A stretch of 33,611 bases of DNA, taken from positions 1 through 33,611 of the IMG/VR virus record IMGVR_UViG_3300021964_000261; one strand, given 5' to 3'. Below are positions 8,507-16,862 of the stretch, one piece after another; position 1 is the first letter of the stretch, and each line of letters begins with the position of its first letter. Below the pieces are notes generated by a model. The model was not told the origin of the DNA and did not search any database. It saw nothing but the letters and a program-made list of their open reading frames with translations. Source of the DNA: a virus. The translations under genes were made by a program, and so were the position numbers.

Positions 8507-10467
8507 TATTGACCTACACTCACTTTAAATTCAACTCCAATTAAATTGAAAAACAATGGTTGTGATTGTGAGAATGTCATCTGTCCTTCTCTATCATATC
8601 CCAACATTGGTTTCCTTCTCTTCTTCCCTGTAAAGAAATTTGCCGCAGTAAATGCAAAGTCTTTACCATCTAGGGTAAGATTCTGAGACAAATACAAATT
8701 AGCAGTTGCCTCAACAATTCTTTTCTTCTGTCCTACTATATTACCACTTGGTAATTTTAACTCAACTGGTAATGTTGTTATAGTAGGTGTATAGTTAATA
8801 CCTATCTCAACATACGTTGTCGGTACTGCATCTAATGTTATTGCACCACTTGATACTGTTTTATCTGATTGCATAGCATCATCTACAATAACCTTAACTG
8901 TTTCACCTTCTAAGTGATCCAATCCTGTAACTGATGTCGTACCAGGTAATGTCCCACCTGATAGTAGTATAGCACTATCTGTAGTGTTATCATCATTAAA
9001 TGTTTCTATATAGTATACGTCTGTTGAATCTATTGTTCTCTTAACTACAAAATACATAGTCTCTACATCTACAGCCGCATTAATAAACTCACCATCTGTT
9101 GAGGCTAATGATGGTGCTGTAATGTTTTGAGTCTTGAGAATAGAATAAGTGGCTAATGTGCCATTGCTATTAACTACTAATAATAAATCCCCATCTGTAG
9201 TAGATGTTGCTTTTCTTAGTGCCATATCTACTGGTGATTGTAATAGGTGTGATGATAATAATGATATGTTGTTTGATACATAGTTTAGTTCTACATCACT
9301 AAACAAAAACTCTCTAATAGCTTTACCAGCCGCTTGAATAAATATTGTACCACTCTCAACACCTAGAGGTTTAATACCTTCCTTAGCACCTCTTCTTGTT
9401 GCACCATTGATAACAATGTTACTAGGAGTGATAGGGTCTAGTGATGATTGAGGTACAAAGAACTCACCGCCCTTAGTAAAGATTTGTAAGTCTCTACCAC
9501 TAAACAATCCTATGATTGGGTTGGCTTTACCTGTATCTAATGTTGCTTCTATTGCATCATCATCTAAGGCATTTCCTGGATTGAAGTCAAAAAATCTATT
9601 GACTCGTGAACCAAACAATGTGTTCGGACGTTCCTTAGTACCACCAAAATATAATCTACCTTCGTGGAATGTAACTGTTCTTGGATACCCTCTTGTTGCT
9701 GACCAAGTATCTTCATATCCACTCTCAAGGAACCAATCACCAGCGGCTATAGCGTTTGCATCAAAGAATGGTATCTCTACTACTGCATCTACCTCACTAG
9801 AAGAAACATATTTAATAATCCTTGCTCTACCAATACCATCTGTTGCTTCAATATAATCTCCAACATTAGATGCACTAAAAGAACCACCACTGGTTGAGAA
9901 AGTAACATTACCATCAACCGCAGTCGGTGTGAGGTTATGAGCGCCAGCAGTAGTAGTAATGGTAAAAGCATAGCTAGGCACAAAATCAAAAGAGATAGCT
10001 GAGATAGTCCATGTGCTATGTGATGCACCTCTAACAACTTTGAATGGTGTCATATCTTCATGCACTAATATTAGTGTATCTACAGACTGTGCATAGTCCA
10101 TAGTCGATAATACAGCAGAACCTATTGTTGTTGTAAGATAATCATTACCACTACCATTGATGTTTGTTACCAATGCTTTGTCTTTATAGACATACATTCT
10201 ATTATCAACAAACAATAACATATAGCTTTGTGTAGTAGAAAACTCAAATGCTATAAGGCGTGAACCATTTTGCGGATTAGCGGCACTTGGTATCTCATCT
10301 ATGTATTGTAATCCTGGTCGTCTTTCTAAACCACCTTGAGGCTGGACAAGAACATTCCTTGCTTTATCTAAACCATTATAATACTGGTTAATATCAATCC
10401 TGGATTTCAACAATGGATCAACTTCACCTGTGGTAAAATTAGTTTGGATAGTAACAGCTCTGCTCAT
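8506..10467 (-). CDS. Tail tubular protein B (T7 gp12-like nozzle)
   Basis: A protein of 653 residues. Its N-terminus is characteristic of T7 gp12 family nozzle proteins: VTIQTNFTTGEVDPLL, then QYYNGLDKARNVLVQPQGG and LERRPGLQYIDE within the first ~60 residues. The rest is beta-rich, as expected for the beta-propeller nozzle. It is shorter than T7 gp12 (794). It lies just downstream of tail tube A and upstream of the gp14-like gene, the exact T7 order. Role: distal tail tube and binding site for fibres. Confidence 0.92.
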   Translation of the reverse strand: MSRAVTIQTNFTTGEVDPLLKSRIDINQYYNGLDKARNVLVQPQGGLERRPGLQYIDEIPSAANPQNGSRLIAFEFSTTQSYMLLFVDNRMYVYKDKALVTNINGSGNDYLTTTIGSAVLSTMDYAQSVDTLILVHEDMTPFKVVRGASHSTWTISAISFDFVPSYAFTITTTAGAHNLTPTAVDGNVTFSTSGGSFSASNVGDYIEATDGIGRARIIKYVSSSEVDAVVEIPFFDANAIAAGDWFLESGYEDTWSATRGYPRTVTFHEGRLYFGGTKERPNTLFGSRVNRFFDFNPGNALDDDAIEATLDTGKANPIIGLFSGRDLQIFTKGGEFFVPQSSLDPITPSNIVINGATRRGAKEGIKPLGVESGTIFIQAAGKAIREFLFSDVELNYVSNNISLLSSHLLQSPVDMALRKATSTTDGDLLLVVNSNGTLATYSILKTQNITAPSLASTDGEFINAAVDVETMYFVVKRTIDSTDVYYIETFNDDNTTDSAILLSGGTLPGTTSVTGLDHLEGETVKVIVDDAMQSDKTVSSGAITLDAVPTTYVEIGINYTPTITTLPVELKLPSGNIVGQKKRIVEATANLYLSQNLTLDGKDFAFTAANFFTGKKRRKPMLGYDREGQMTFSQSQPLFFNLIGVEFKVSVGQ

Positions 10468-10471
10468 AGCA

Positions 10472-11104
10472 TCACCTTACATCAGCTAATGGGAAGTCTA
10501 CTATTGCATAATTTGGTTTGCCTCTACCATCAATGTTCATAGCTTGACGGAGGTAGCCACCTCTACCATTCTCTGCCATACCACCTAATGATACTGTTCT
10601 CCAGTAATCTGCTTTAGTGGTTTGATCGGTAACAGGTTCTGCTAAATGCCATGCCATCATATAGACAAGTAGTTGGACAAAGTAAGAAGGCATTAACCCT
10701 TCTGATATTCCTGATGTAATATAGTCTATGTAAATGCTTGATTCATTAGTAGCTATGGTTGGACCACTAGCTGTATATAGTAATTCGTAATTTTGTATTG
10801 GCAACACACGAGTAGCACTTGAATTGTATACTTGTAATGGTGTACCACTTACCGCTGTTGAAGGTAAATCATATTGGTATGACCACTCGTTAATGGGAGT
10901 AGTTGAGGACCTTGCTAATTGTACTTTGGTTAATGCGAATGACCATGGGTACAATGATAATGTTTGCTTCTTGATTGTGTCGTAGATATTGTGGCATACT
11001 GTTGCGGCATCATTAGTTGTATCAGAAAATGAAGATATAACATCTGCACCTAATAAATTCAAGGCTTGATTACAGATTGTAACATTTGAATCACCGCTTG
11101 CCAT
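10472..11104 (-). CDS. Tail tubular protein A (T7 gp11-like adaptor)
   Basis: A protein of 210 residues (T7 gp11: 196). It opens with the family pattern ICNQALNLLGADVISSF, followed by C-x-x-I-Y-D-x-x-K and an LYPWSFALTKVQLA segment, all typical of gp11-type head-to-tail adaptors. The C-terminus carries the WRTVSLGGMAENGRGG region. It lies four bases upstream of tail tube B. A stable hairpin at 11122-11141 separates it from the capsid pair upstream, so its expression may be set lower than that of the capsid. Confidence 0.92.
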   Translation of the reverse strand: MASGDSNVTICNQALNLLGADVISSFSDTTNDAATVCHNIYDTIKKQTLSLYPWSFALTKVQLARSSTTPINEWSYQYDLPSTAVSGTPLQVYNSSATRVLPIQNYELLYTASGPTIATNESSIYIDYITSGISEGLMPSYFVQLLVYMMAWHLAEPVTDQTTKADYWRTVSLGGMAENGRGGYLRQAMNIDGRGKPNYAIVDFPLADVR

Positions 11105-11121
11105 TATGCCCTCATAAAGTT

Positions 11122-11141
11122 GAGGGGACCGAAGTCCCCTC
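11122..11141 (-). terminator. GC-rich UUCG hairpin after the capsid gene pair
   Basis: A perfect 8-base stem, GAGGGGAC / GTCCCCTC, closes a TTCG loop when read on the minus (coding) strand. This is the exceptionally stable C(UUCG)G tetraloop. Only a short ACTTT follows, so it is not a classical U-tract terminator. It lies between the capsid-adjacent gene and tail tube A, the place where T7 has its late terminator downstream of gene 10. It probably acts as a partial terminator or as a 3'-end stabiliser of capsid mRNA. Confidence 0.7.
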
Positions 11142-11150
11142 GGTTAGTAA

Positions 11151-11432
11151 TTAGTCAGCATCCGCAACTGATAGAGCTGTTCCATCAGATACGTCAACAA
11201 CTGTTCCTGTATTTGATAATACAGTTACTAGAGTTGATGTTGGTACTGAACTGTCCCAAACATGAATTAAATCGCCAACTTTTAATACGCCAGCGGCTCC
11301 ATTGAAGTAGCCTTCTGTATTAATGTCAGCAATCGCATCTGCGTCAGGTGCAGTGTAGCTCCACATTTGAGGAGCATTACCAGCTTTAGCTTGACCACCT
11401 ATCGGTTGTAAATTAGTTGAACTATAAGCCAT
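11151..11432 (-). CDS. Small capsid-adjacent protein, possible head decoration
   Basis: A protein of 93 residues immediately downstream of the major capsid gene, with its own strong AGGAGG ribosome site. The sequence is small, acidic and beta-rich (LKVGDLIHVWDSS; TVLSNTGTVVDV), without membrane segments. Small proteins in this slot of podoviruses are often head decoration or head fibre proteins, and its strong ribosome site suggests high expression together with the capsid. The family is not certain; function is inferred from position. Confidence 0.6.
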   Translation of the reverse strand: MAYSSTNLQPIGGQAKAGNAPQMWSYTAPDADAIADINTEGYFNGAAGVLKVGDLIHVWDSSVPTSTLVTVLSNTGTVVDVSDGTALSVADAD

Positions 11433-11442
11433 AATATTCCTC

Positions 11443-12297
11443 CTATGATTCTCTACAAGTGATTTCTACAATGCCTTCGCCATCAATAGATACAGCACCT
11501 GCTGAGAACATGCTATTAACCAAGAAAGAAGTTTTTTCTGGGATATAGTTGATTTCAGTTTTTTGTGCCATATTAACAGCCATACCTAGGGCTGATCTAT
11601 GGAATGCGAAAACTTTCCTGTCGCTTGAGCCATCAATTGACAAACCACCTTCGTCTCTATCTCCAATAACATGGAAGTTGAAACCTAGGAATGTATTGAT
11701 TTCTCCTGAAACAAGAGCCTTGATTGATGCGAAGTCGCCTGAGATTGCTCTTTCATCACCTAGTAGACCAGCTAAGTTGTTAGCGTGGATAACAATATGT
11801 CTGTCATCAAACGGAACGTTCTTAGCATCCATTGTTTTCTTAGCCGCAATTAGCTTACCAACATTTAAGTTAGAAGCAGCTGCTGAACCAGAAGTAACAA
11901 CAGTGTTAGCTACTGTGCCTGGTGATGCTTCCGCATCTAGTGCATCAATAATTAATTGGTCCATTCTACGTCCAATAGCTTTTGAAACTACTTGAACTAG
12001 TTCTGACCTTTCGTCGAAGTTTACCTTAGCTTGGTGGAAAATGTCTGAGTATTCCGCCGCATTGTAATCTTCCATTGTTGTTGTTACTTGTGAATAAGTA
12101 ACGTTCAATGGTGTTACATCTGTTTGTGGAATCCTAGCAGTCGCACTTCCCTTACCAAGTTTAGGAAACTTGTAAGTGTTGCCTTGTACACCTTGTCTTA
12201 GCCTAACAGCATTAAGTAGAACTGATTCTGCTTGATATGCTTGTTTAACCTCGGCATCAAACAAAGTAACGAAAGCATTAGTAATTGACTGTGCCAT
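11443..12297 (-). CDS. Major capsid protein
   Basis: A protein of 284 residues with the character of an HK97-fold phage capsid subunit. The N-terminal helix MAQSITNAFVTLFDAEVKQ is followed by a YKFPKLGKG strand segment and a TTMEDYNAAEYSDIFHQAK region. Further along come a helix with GRRMDQLIIDALDA and a C-terminal half with DRHIVIHANN, GFNFHVIGDRDEGG and FAFHRSALGMAVN. It resembles T7-like marine podovirus capsids. The ribosome site AAGGAG is strong, and the gene is preceded by the longest gap in the structural block (160 bases). It follows the scaffold gene and a 117-residue gene. Confidence 0.92.
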   Translation of the reverse strand: MAQSITNAFVTLFDAEVKQAYQAESVLLNAVRLRQGVQGNTYKFPKLGKGSATARIPQTDVTPLNVTYSQVTTTMEDYNAAEYSDIFHQAKVNFDERSELVQVVSKAIGRRMDQLIIDALDAEASPGTVANTVVTSGSAAASNLNVGKLIAAKKTMDAKNVPFDDRHIVIHANNLAGLLGDERAISGDFASIKALVSGEINTFLGFNFHVIGDRDEGGLSIDGSSDRKVFAFHRSALGMAVNMAQKTEINYIPEKTSFLVNSMFSAGAVSIDGEGIVEITCRES

Positions 12298-12457
12298 AAT
12301 TTACTCCTTGTTTAACACAAATTAATAAAAAATTTTACTTTAGTTATCGAGGATAATTCTCGGCTAAAAAATGATGTACTTCCACACCAGCCAGAGGCGA
12401 ATAGGACATTCGTTATCTCGCTAATAGGATAAGATATTTTTAGGATAAATACAAGAA
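12298..12457 (-). promoter_or_regulatory. Leader region upstream of the capsid gene
   Basis: This 160-base gap contains an inverted repeat CGAG / CTCG at 12348-12362 with a 7-base spacer and flanking TAG/CTA pairs. A second short inverted repeat, CGAAT / ATTCG, lies at about 12389-12403, and two TAGGATAA copies lie near 12425-12447. I see no convincing -35/-10 pair. All other structural genes here are nearly contiguous, so the gap probably holds a capsid-specific promoter, a processing site or a leader structure. Confidence 0.4.
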
Positions 12458-12811
12458 CTATTTCAGATCGTAGAAATCTCTAAATCTTTTGCCAATCATA
12501 AGACTTTTGTAATTCTTAGATAATGCTATGGCAGTAGCCTTATCGTCTACCATAATGTAATCTTTGCTACTAATTGCATCTTCTAGGGATTGTTTAACAT
12601 AACTATCCCCTTGGACTGTTACCTGTGGGTAAATATAGTAAGGACCATTTCCATCAACAGACATTCTATGTGTTTCCATAACACCATCTTTAGACTCTGG
12701 CTTTGGGTAGTTCTGCGGATTTAAAAACCTGTCTACCCATTTAACATTGGAGTTCCTGAGAATTAGATTCTCTAGGTTGTCCTCCATCAAACCAGTTCTT
12801 CTGTCTGCCAC
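12458..12811 (-). CDS. Hypothetical protein between scaffold and capsid, 117 aa
   Basis: Starts with GTG at 12811, chosen because AAGGA lies six bases upstream; an in-frame ATG at 12787 is the alternative. The sequence pattern (LENLILRNSNVKWVDRFLNP, then METHRM and YYIYPQV) resembles small proteins I know from marine and other tailed phages whose core reads roughly 'R-N-x-x-x-x-W-V-x-R-F-x-N-P ... T-H-R-M ... Y-P'. Their function is unknown to me. Its position between scaffold and capsid suggests a virion or head-maturation role. Confidence 0.65.
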   Translation of the reverse strand: MADRRTGLMEDNLENLILRNSNVKWVDRFLNPQNYPKPESKDGVMETHRMSVDGNGPYYIYPQVTVQGDSYVKQSLEDAISSKDYIMVDDKATAIALSKNYKSLMIGKRFRDFYDLK

Positions 12812-12820
12812 TTGCTTTCC

Positions 12821-13624
12821 TTAAATATCGCCAGTCGAGGTTGCTACACCAGGAAAAGCTCTAGCAAAATGTTGTTCTACCTGTCTCCTAAAGTTAGGAT
12901 CAGATTTGTATTTAGGATCAGAAACCATTTCATATAGCTCATCTCTGCTTGGCATACCATCCATCTCTACAGTTGCTGTTGGTATTTGTTGCTCACCATA
13001 GAATCTTCTGATTTTATTTAGAGCATTAATGCCGCTAGCTGTAGCCGCAAAGACTTTGAACTCTTCAAAATCATCTTGAGACCATACACCTTTAGAAACT
13101 AAACCTTGTCCCCATTGTCTAATACCATTAATAATCTGTGGAGCATTAGGTCCTAATTTAGAAGTTTCCTGTTCTATGTTAATAGAACTTGCTTCTTCTT
13201 GTATATCAGCCAACTCTCTAAACTTACCAACTAATTTATCAAATGCTTCTTGTGTTGGTTTGTTTTCATTTGCCCAATCAACAAACTCTTTTGCTAATGG
13301 ATCTTCGTCAACATCAATACCATCAAATGCTGATAGGTCATATTCTGCTGGAGCTTTATGTTTGCCCATAGAGAATTGCTTTTGAAGTTCTTTATAAGAG
13401 TTGTTTAGATCTTCTACCTTAACACCTTCACTAGGGTCCCAGAACTTCTCTTCTAGGTATTCTGGTTTTGTTAATACTTCTTTTTCTCCAACAGGTTCTT
13501 CTGGTTGATCTTCTACTAGATGTGGTATCTCTACTTCGTTGGGATCTACCTCTGGTTCTTCAACTATTGGTGCCGCATCTGCCATTAAGCCTTCTTGTTG
13601 TTGTAGTTCTTTTTCGTCAATCAT
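12821..13624 (-). CDS. Capsid assembly scaffolding protein (T7 gp9-like)
   Basis: A protein of 267 residues (T7 gp9: 307) that is very acidic in its first ~60 residues (EEPEVDPNEVEIPHLVEDQP), largely helical in the middle, with a more basic C-terminal third (DPNFRRQVEQHFARAFPG). Acidic N-terminus, helical rod and basic capsid-binding end is the usual scaffold layout. It lies between portal/Bbp19-like and capsid genes as in T7-like genomes. The start overlaps the upstream stop by ATGA. Confidence 0.85.
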   Translation of the reverse strand: MIDEKELQQQEGLMADAAPIVEEPEVDPNEVEIPHLVEDQPEEPVGEKEVLTKPEYLEEKFWDPSEGVKVEDLNNSYKELQKQFSMGKHKAPAEYDLSAFDGIDVDEDPLAKEFVDWANENKPTQEAFDKLVGKFRELADIQEEASSINIEQETSKLGPNAPQIINGIRQWGQGLVSKGVWSQDDFEEFKVFAATASGINALNKIRRFYGEQQIPTATVEMDGMPSRDELYEMVSDPKYKSDPNFRRQVEQHFARAFPGVATSTGDI

Positions 13625-13884
13625 GCTTTCGCCCTCTCAATTCTAGTTTGTATTTCTCTTATAATACTATTCTGTCCTTCTCTTGCAAAACCAAAGCTCG
13701 TGTCTCCACCAGGAATCCACGTTGGTTGTTGTATTGTTTTGCTAAGTAAGTATTTTAAAACCTTTTTGCCTTCTGTTGTATCAAACGTTCTAGCAAATGC
13801 TTTATCAATTTCGACAGAATCGTCTCTTAAAGGCATAGGTTTCTCGTCAAGAACCTCTATGCCATCCCACCCTGATTTGCTCAT
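13621..13884 (-). CDS. Bbp19-like small virion protein
   Basis: A protein of 87 residues with the pattern AFARTFDTTEGKKVLKYLLS at ~29-48 and REGQNSIIREIQTRIERA at the C-terminus. This matches the small phage family typified by Bordetella phage protein Bbp19, which lies between portal and scaffold in many podoviruses. The role is structural but not well defined. It overlaps the portal stop and the scaffold start by 4 bases each (ATGA), so the three are translated as a coupled set. Confidence 0.7.
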   Translation of the reverse strand: MSKSGWDGIEVLDEKPMPLRDDSVEIDKAFARTFDTTEGKKVLKYLLSKTIQQPTWIPGGDTSFGFAREGQNSIIREIQTRIERAKA

Positions 13885-15482
13885 GCACTAGCCTCATCAA
13901 CTACTGCACTAGCTGGTTCTTGCATAGGAGGCTGACCTTGTGGAGCTGGTTGCCCCTCTGGTCCCATAGCCTGACCTTGCATAGCCATCTGCATACTCTG
14001 CTGTATAATGGCTTGTTTTTCTTGTGGTGTTGTTCTGAGGTTAGATGGGATACCTAGCTTATCACCAATGTATGTAGCAATAAGGTCAGGTTTCATCTCA
14101 GCAATACCACCAGGTCCTAATGAACCTGCAATCTGTACGAACTGCATTATTTCATTTATCTCCTCTAAGTTCTGTGCCTTAGCTAACGGACTAATAGGAA
14201 CCACCTTCACTTCTAATCCATTAACTTTCAATGGTAACTGTATCAATCCTTTTCTATCCATAATAGATAAAACTCTTGTTACAATAGGAACCATTGTTTC
14301 TGTAATCAATCTACCAAATGCAGAACCCATATTCTGTGCTAGCTCTTTCATTCTCTCTACAATCTCTGTTGCAGAACGTGCTGACATATTGTCAGGTGGT
14401 AATGTATCATCCAGTAATGTTTTCTTAATATTCATTCTTAGATCGTTAATAACAATCTGAGATACATTGAAATCACCAGAACGTGGTAGCGGTGCTAATG
14501 AAGCTCCTTGTGGTCCACCATTTCTAGCTACTGGGATAATAGAACCAGGTGTGATTCTAATATTTGATGGGTTGATTACGCCATCATCTGCCGCTGTGTA
14601 TACTCCAGCACAAGCGATAGATGCGTTCTTTAGAAGTAGCTCTAATGTTTTGTTTAGTGTTTTAATATCTGGGATAGCAGTTGTTAATGGTCCTCTACCA
14701 AATACTTCACCAGCTACTTTCATATATCTTGAAACTACCCAAGGTGTTTCATTCATTCTCTTGTAGATTAACTCTTCACCTGTTTTCTCATAGACTAAGT
14801 GATAGCAGAAGTCTTTTCTTTCTGGGTCAATAATAACAGCTTCTGTTAATTCTACTTGCTCTTGTGGTTTTGTTTTCATCAAGTTCAATAGAGTTTCTGG
14901 CATCTCTGCATCAGGGAACTCTCTCTTGATAGCTTCGACTCTTAGTTTGTACTTACGATAAACGTTATCCACTGTACCACTTGGACCTTCTTCTAATGCA
15001 ATAAGGTATTGTGGTATCGAAGTAAACTGAATTGGGTTTACATCATCACCTTCTTGGATCAACATAACCGCTGTTCCTACACAGAGGTCGAGCAAAAATT
15101 CTCCAATAGCCAAGTCAAAGTTTGATTGGCGGAGGACAGTAAACATCTTGTCGAGGTAAATATCAAGTGCTTGCTGAACTTCTGCTCTTCTCTCTGGTGG
15201 AATATCATCCCCAGGTTCTAATCTGCACCACTTCTTGTAGGGAGGGAACAAGCCTGATTGGATTCGATTAGCAAACCTTTGAGTGGAATGAATAGCTGTA
15301 CTGTCAAATACCATGTTCATTTTATTCTGACCTGGTACATGACCTTCATAGTATCCGTCATATAAGTTTCTTTGAGGTAAAGCGTATCGGTAGCAGTCCT
15401 CGTATATTGTTCTCCATAGATCTTTTCTGCCAAAGGCTTTCTTAGATCTGTCCATTACTTGTCTTGCATCTAGTCTCATCAT
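13881..15482 (-). CDS. Portal protein (T7 gp8-like head-tail connector)
   Basis: A protein of 533 residues, almost exactly the size of T7 gp8 (536). Family signatures include LWRTIYEDCYRYALPQRN near residue 30, the DSTAIHSTQRFANRIQSGLFPP segment and QGASLAPLPRSGDFN. Further signatures are the DDTLPPDNMSARSATEIVERM stretch and the C-terminal PISPLAKAQN region. The C-terminal tail is rich in Gln/Pro/Met. It forms the dodecameric ring through which DNA is packaged and to which the tail attaches. It overlaps its neighbours by ATGA on both sides. Confidence 0.95.
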   Translation of the reverse strand: MMRLDARQVMDRSKKAFGRKDLWRTIYEDCYRYALPQRNLYDGYYEGHVPGQNKMNMVFDSTAIHSTQRFANRIQSGLFPPYKKWCRLEPGDDIPPERRAEVQQALDIYLDKMFTVLRQSNFDLAIGEFLLDLCVGTAVMLIQEGDDVNPIQFTSIPQYLIALEEGPSGTVDNVYRKYKLRVEAIKREFPDAEMPETLLNLMKTKPQEQVELTEAVIIDPERKDFCYHLVYEKTGEELIYKRMNETPWVVSRYMKVAGEVFGRGPLTTAIPDIKTLNKTLELLLKNASIACAGVYTAADDGVINPSNIRITPGSIIPVARNGGPQGASLAPLPRSGDFNVSQIVINDLRMNIKKTLLDDTLPPDNMSARSATEIVERMKELAQNMGSAFGRLITETMVPIVTRVLSIMDRKGLIQLPLKVNGLEVKVVPISPLAKAQNLEEINEIMQFVQIAGSLGPGGIAEMKPDLIATYIGDKLGIPSNLRTTPQEKQAIIQQSMQMAMQGQAMGPEGQPAPQGQPPMQEPASAVVDEASA

Positions 15483-15751
15483 GATTTTTTATTCCTTTGT
15501 GCAAAGTTTCTAGCCGCTTCTTTTGAACCAAATCCCCAAGCCTTGAGAGCTAATGCAAGTCTTGTTGGTCTACCCTTACTATCCTTCATAGGTCCATCCA
15601 TACCAGCAAATCGTGCCGCAAAGCTAACACGTCTACCATCTGTTCCAGATTTCTGTGGTGCTTTAAGGTTAGATCCTTCTTTCTTGTTGAAGTATTTTCT
15701 ACCTGCTTCGTTTAGTCCACCTGATGGATTCTGATATTTTTTAGCGACCAC
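15479..15751 (-). CDS. Small basic phage protein (DUF6321-like)
   Basis: A protein of 90 residues. I choose the GTG at 15751 because GAGG lies seven bases upstream. The conserved pattern reads GGLNEAGRKYFNKKEGSNLK, then RRVSFAARFAGM, GPMKDSKGRPTRLALALKAWG and SKEAA, which I recognise from a small basic family common in tailed phages and annotated as DUF6321. The function is not known; the strong basic charge and its place before the portal suggest a DNA- or virion-associated role. It overlaps the upstream gene by 11 bases. Confidence 0.75.
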   Translation of the reverse strand: MVAKKYQNPSGGLNEAGRKYFNKKEGSNLKAPQKSGTDGRRVSFAARFAGMDGPMKDSKGRPTRLALALKAWGFGSKEAARNFAQRNKKS

Positions 15752-16331
15752 GATTGAACCTCAAATCTGTTATATTTAAATCAACTCCCAAGCCACCTAG
15801 GATACTTGGTGCTGTGGTAATGTTAATTCTATTGTCAATAGTGTTACCATCCCCTATTAACCCCAATCTTCTTTTGGTTGCTTCACGTTCTTCTGCAACT
15901 TTCCTTTTACGTTCTTGTTCTAAAGCGTAATAGTCTGGTGTAGGTTTTACTGTAGTTAGTTTTTTAGGTGTTCCTTTCCCTATATCACTAACGTCCATCA
16001 CTACATCACCTTCTTCTGTTACTCTACCACCCAAAGGTTTTGTTGCTGTAGCAATCGCTCCAGCTATCTTTCTGTCTATGGCTGGTTTGAACAACGTAGC
16101 TAAGAAGTTAGACATAGTAGGCTTTGGTCTTTCGACTGCAGGTCTGTAATCGTATACTATCCTATCTTGTCTTTTGTCATACCTTCCAACTCTTGTCCCT
16201 GCAACTACACGCCTACCTCTTTCATCTGTTTTATAAATCTTTGTTGAGGTATAAGAACTACCAGTACTTGGTCTACTGTATGCACCAGTAGGCTTATTAG
16301 CGGCAGTCATTTTAAAAAAACTAAATGGCAT
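15741..16331 (-). CDS. Hypothetical protein, 196 aa, pre-portal cluster
   Basis: The start ATG at 16331 overlaps the upstream stop as TAATG; an in-frame ATG at 16310 is less well placed. The N-terminal third is Ser/Thr/Tyr-rich (PSTGSSYTSTKIYK), the middle is basic and the region around 135-150 is a charged helix (EQERKRKVAEEREATKRR). The C-terminus is Ile/Asn/Gly-rich (ITTAPSILGGLGVDLNI). No family was recognised. Position and composition suggest a small head or core protein. Confidence 0.55.
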   Translation of the reverse strand: MPFSFFKMTAANKPTGAYSRPSTGSSYTSTKIYKTDERGRRVVAGTRVGRYDKRQDRIVYDYRPAVERPKPTMSNFLATLFKPAIDRKIAGAIATATKPLGGRVTEEGDVVMDVSDIGKGTPKKLTTVKPTPDYYALEQERKRKVAEEREATKRRLGLIGDGNTIDNRINITTAPSILGGLGVDLNITDLRFNRGR

Positions 16332-16477
16332 TAATCCATCAAACCTTTTCTTTTTCTTTTCTTAGGAAAACCTTTTTTCATATTATCGTAGGCTTCTTTG
16401 CTGATTGTAGAATTTTTCTTGGAACGAGAAGTCCCAGCTTTTTTTCTTTTGTTGATGTTATCGTAAAGTCCTGGCAT
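16331..16477 (-). CDS. Tiny basic phage protein, 48 aa
   Basis: Not an ORF of conventional length: it starts with ATG at 16477 and ends with TAA at 16331. The product opens MPGLYDNINKRKKAGTSRSK, continues with STISKEAYDNMKKGFPKK and ends in a Lys/Arg-rich tail. The pattern 'Y-x-N-I-N-K-R-K-K-A-G-T-S-R-S-K' is one I have seen repeatedly in marine phage genomes as an unannotated tiny gene. Both ends overlap neighbours by one base (TAATG), strong support that it is translated. The function is unknown; the charge suggests nucleic-acid contact. Confidence 0.7.
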   Translation of the reverse strand: MPGLYDNINKRKKAGTSRSKKNSTISKEAYDNMKKGFPKKRKRKGLMD

Positions 16478-16800
16478 TATTCCATTATCCCTTGCCTACG
16501 TTTTGGTCGTGGTGCTGGTGCTTCCATACCAGTGTATCTCATCCTTTGTTTTTGCTCTTCGTTAAGAGTAGATTCTCTTTTTGCTATAATATTTTTATTG
16601 TCGCCACCTTTACGAGAACTGTAATTAAAGTCAGGCTTTGTGTTTATACCTTTTTCAAAAAGTTTGATAACAGTTTCTAACACACCAATCATACCTGAAT
16701 TTTCTCTAACAATATCAATCAATGGTCTTTGTATTACTTTTCTGGTTGCTGGGTCAATGTCATTAACCATAGCTTGTATTTTGTCGTCTTGTTTTGCCAT
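16477..16800 (-). CDS. Hypothetical protein, 107 aa
   Basis: Starts with ATG at 16800 in a TAATG overlap with the 20-residue gene upstream, and ends in another TAATG overlap. Residues ~20-55 look helical (RPLIDIVRENSGMIGVLETV); the C-terminal half is basic and Pro/Arg-rich (MEAPAPRPKRRQGIME). No known domain was recognised. It belongs to the run of small, overlapping genes between the acetyltransferase and the portal, whose members are probably minor virion components. Confidence 0.55.
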   Translation of the reverse strand: MAKQDDKIQAMVNDIDPATRKVIQRPLIDIVRENSGMIGVLETVIKLFEKGINTKPDFNYSSRKGGDNKNIIAKRESTLNEEQKQRMRYTGMEAPAPRPKRRQGIME

Positions 16801-16862
16801 TATTTTGTCTCCACTTGTGATTCGTCTAGGTTTCTAAACTTTGGGTTGCGAATATGTGTCAT
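16800..16862 (-). CDS. Possible 20-codon coupled mini-gene
   Basis: The frame from ATG 16862 to TAA 16800 encodes MTHIRNPKFRNLDESQVETK. Its start overlaps the upstream stop as ATGA and its stop overlaps the next start as TAATG. It thereby bridges two genes that would otherwise be separated by about 60 bases in an operon with almost no gaps. It may be a genuine micro-protein or serve only to pass ribosomes along the message. Confidence 0.45.
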   Translation of the reverse strand: MTHIRNPKFRNLDESQVETK

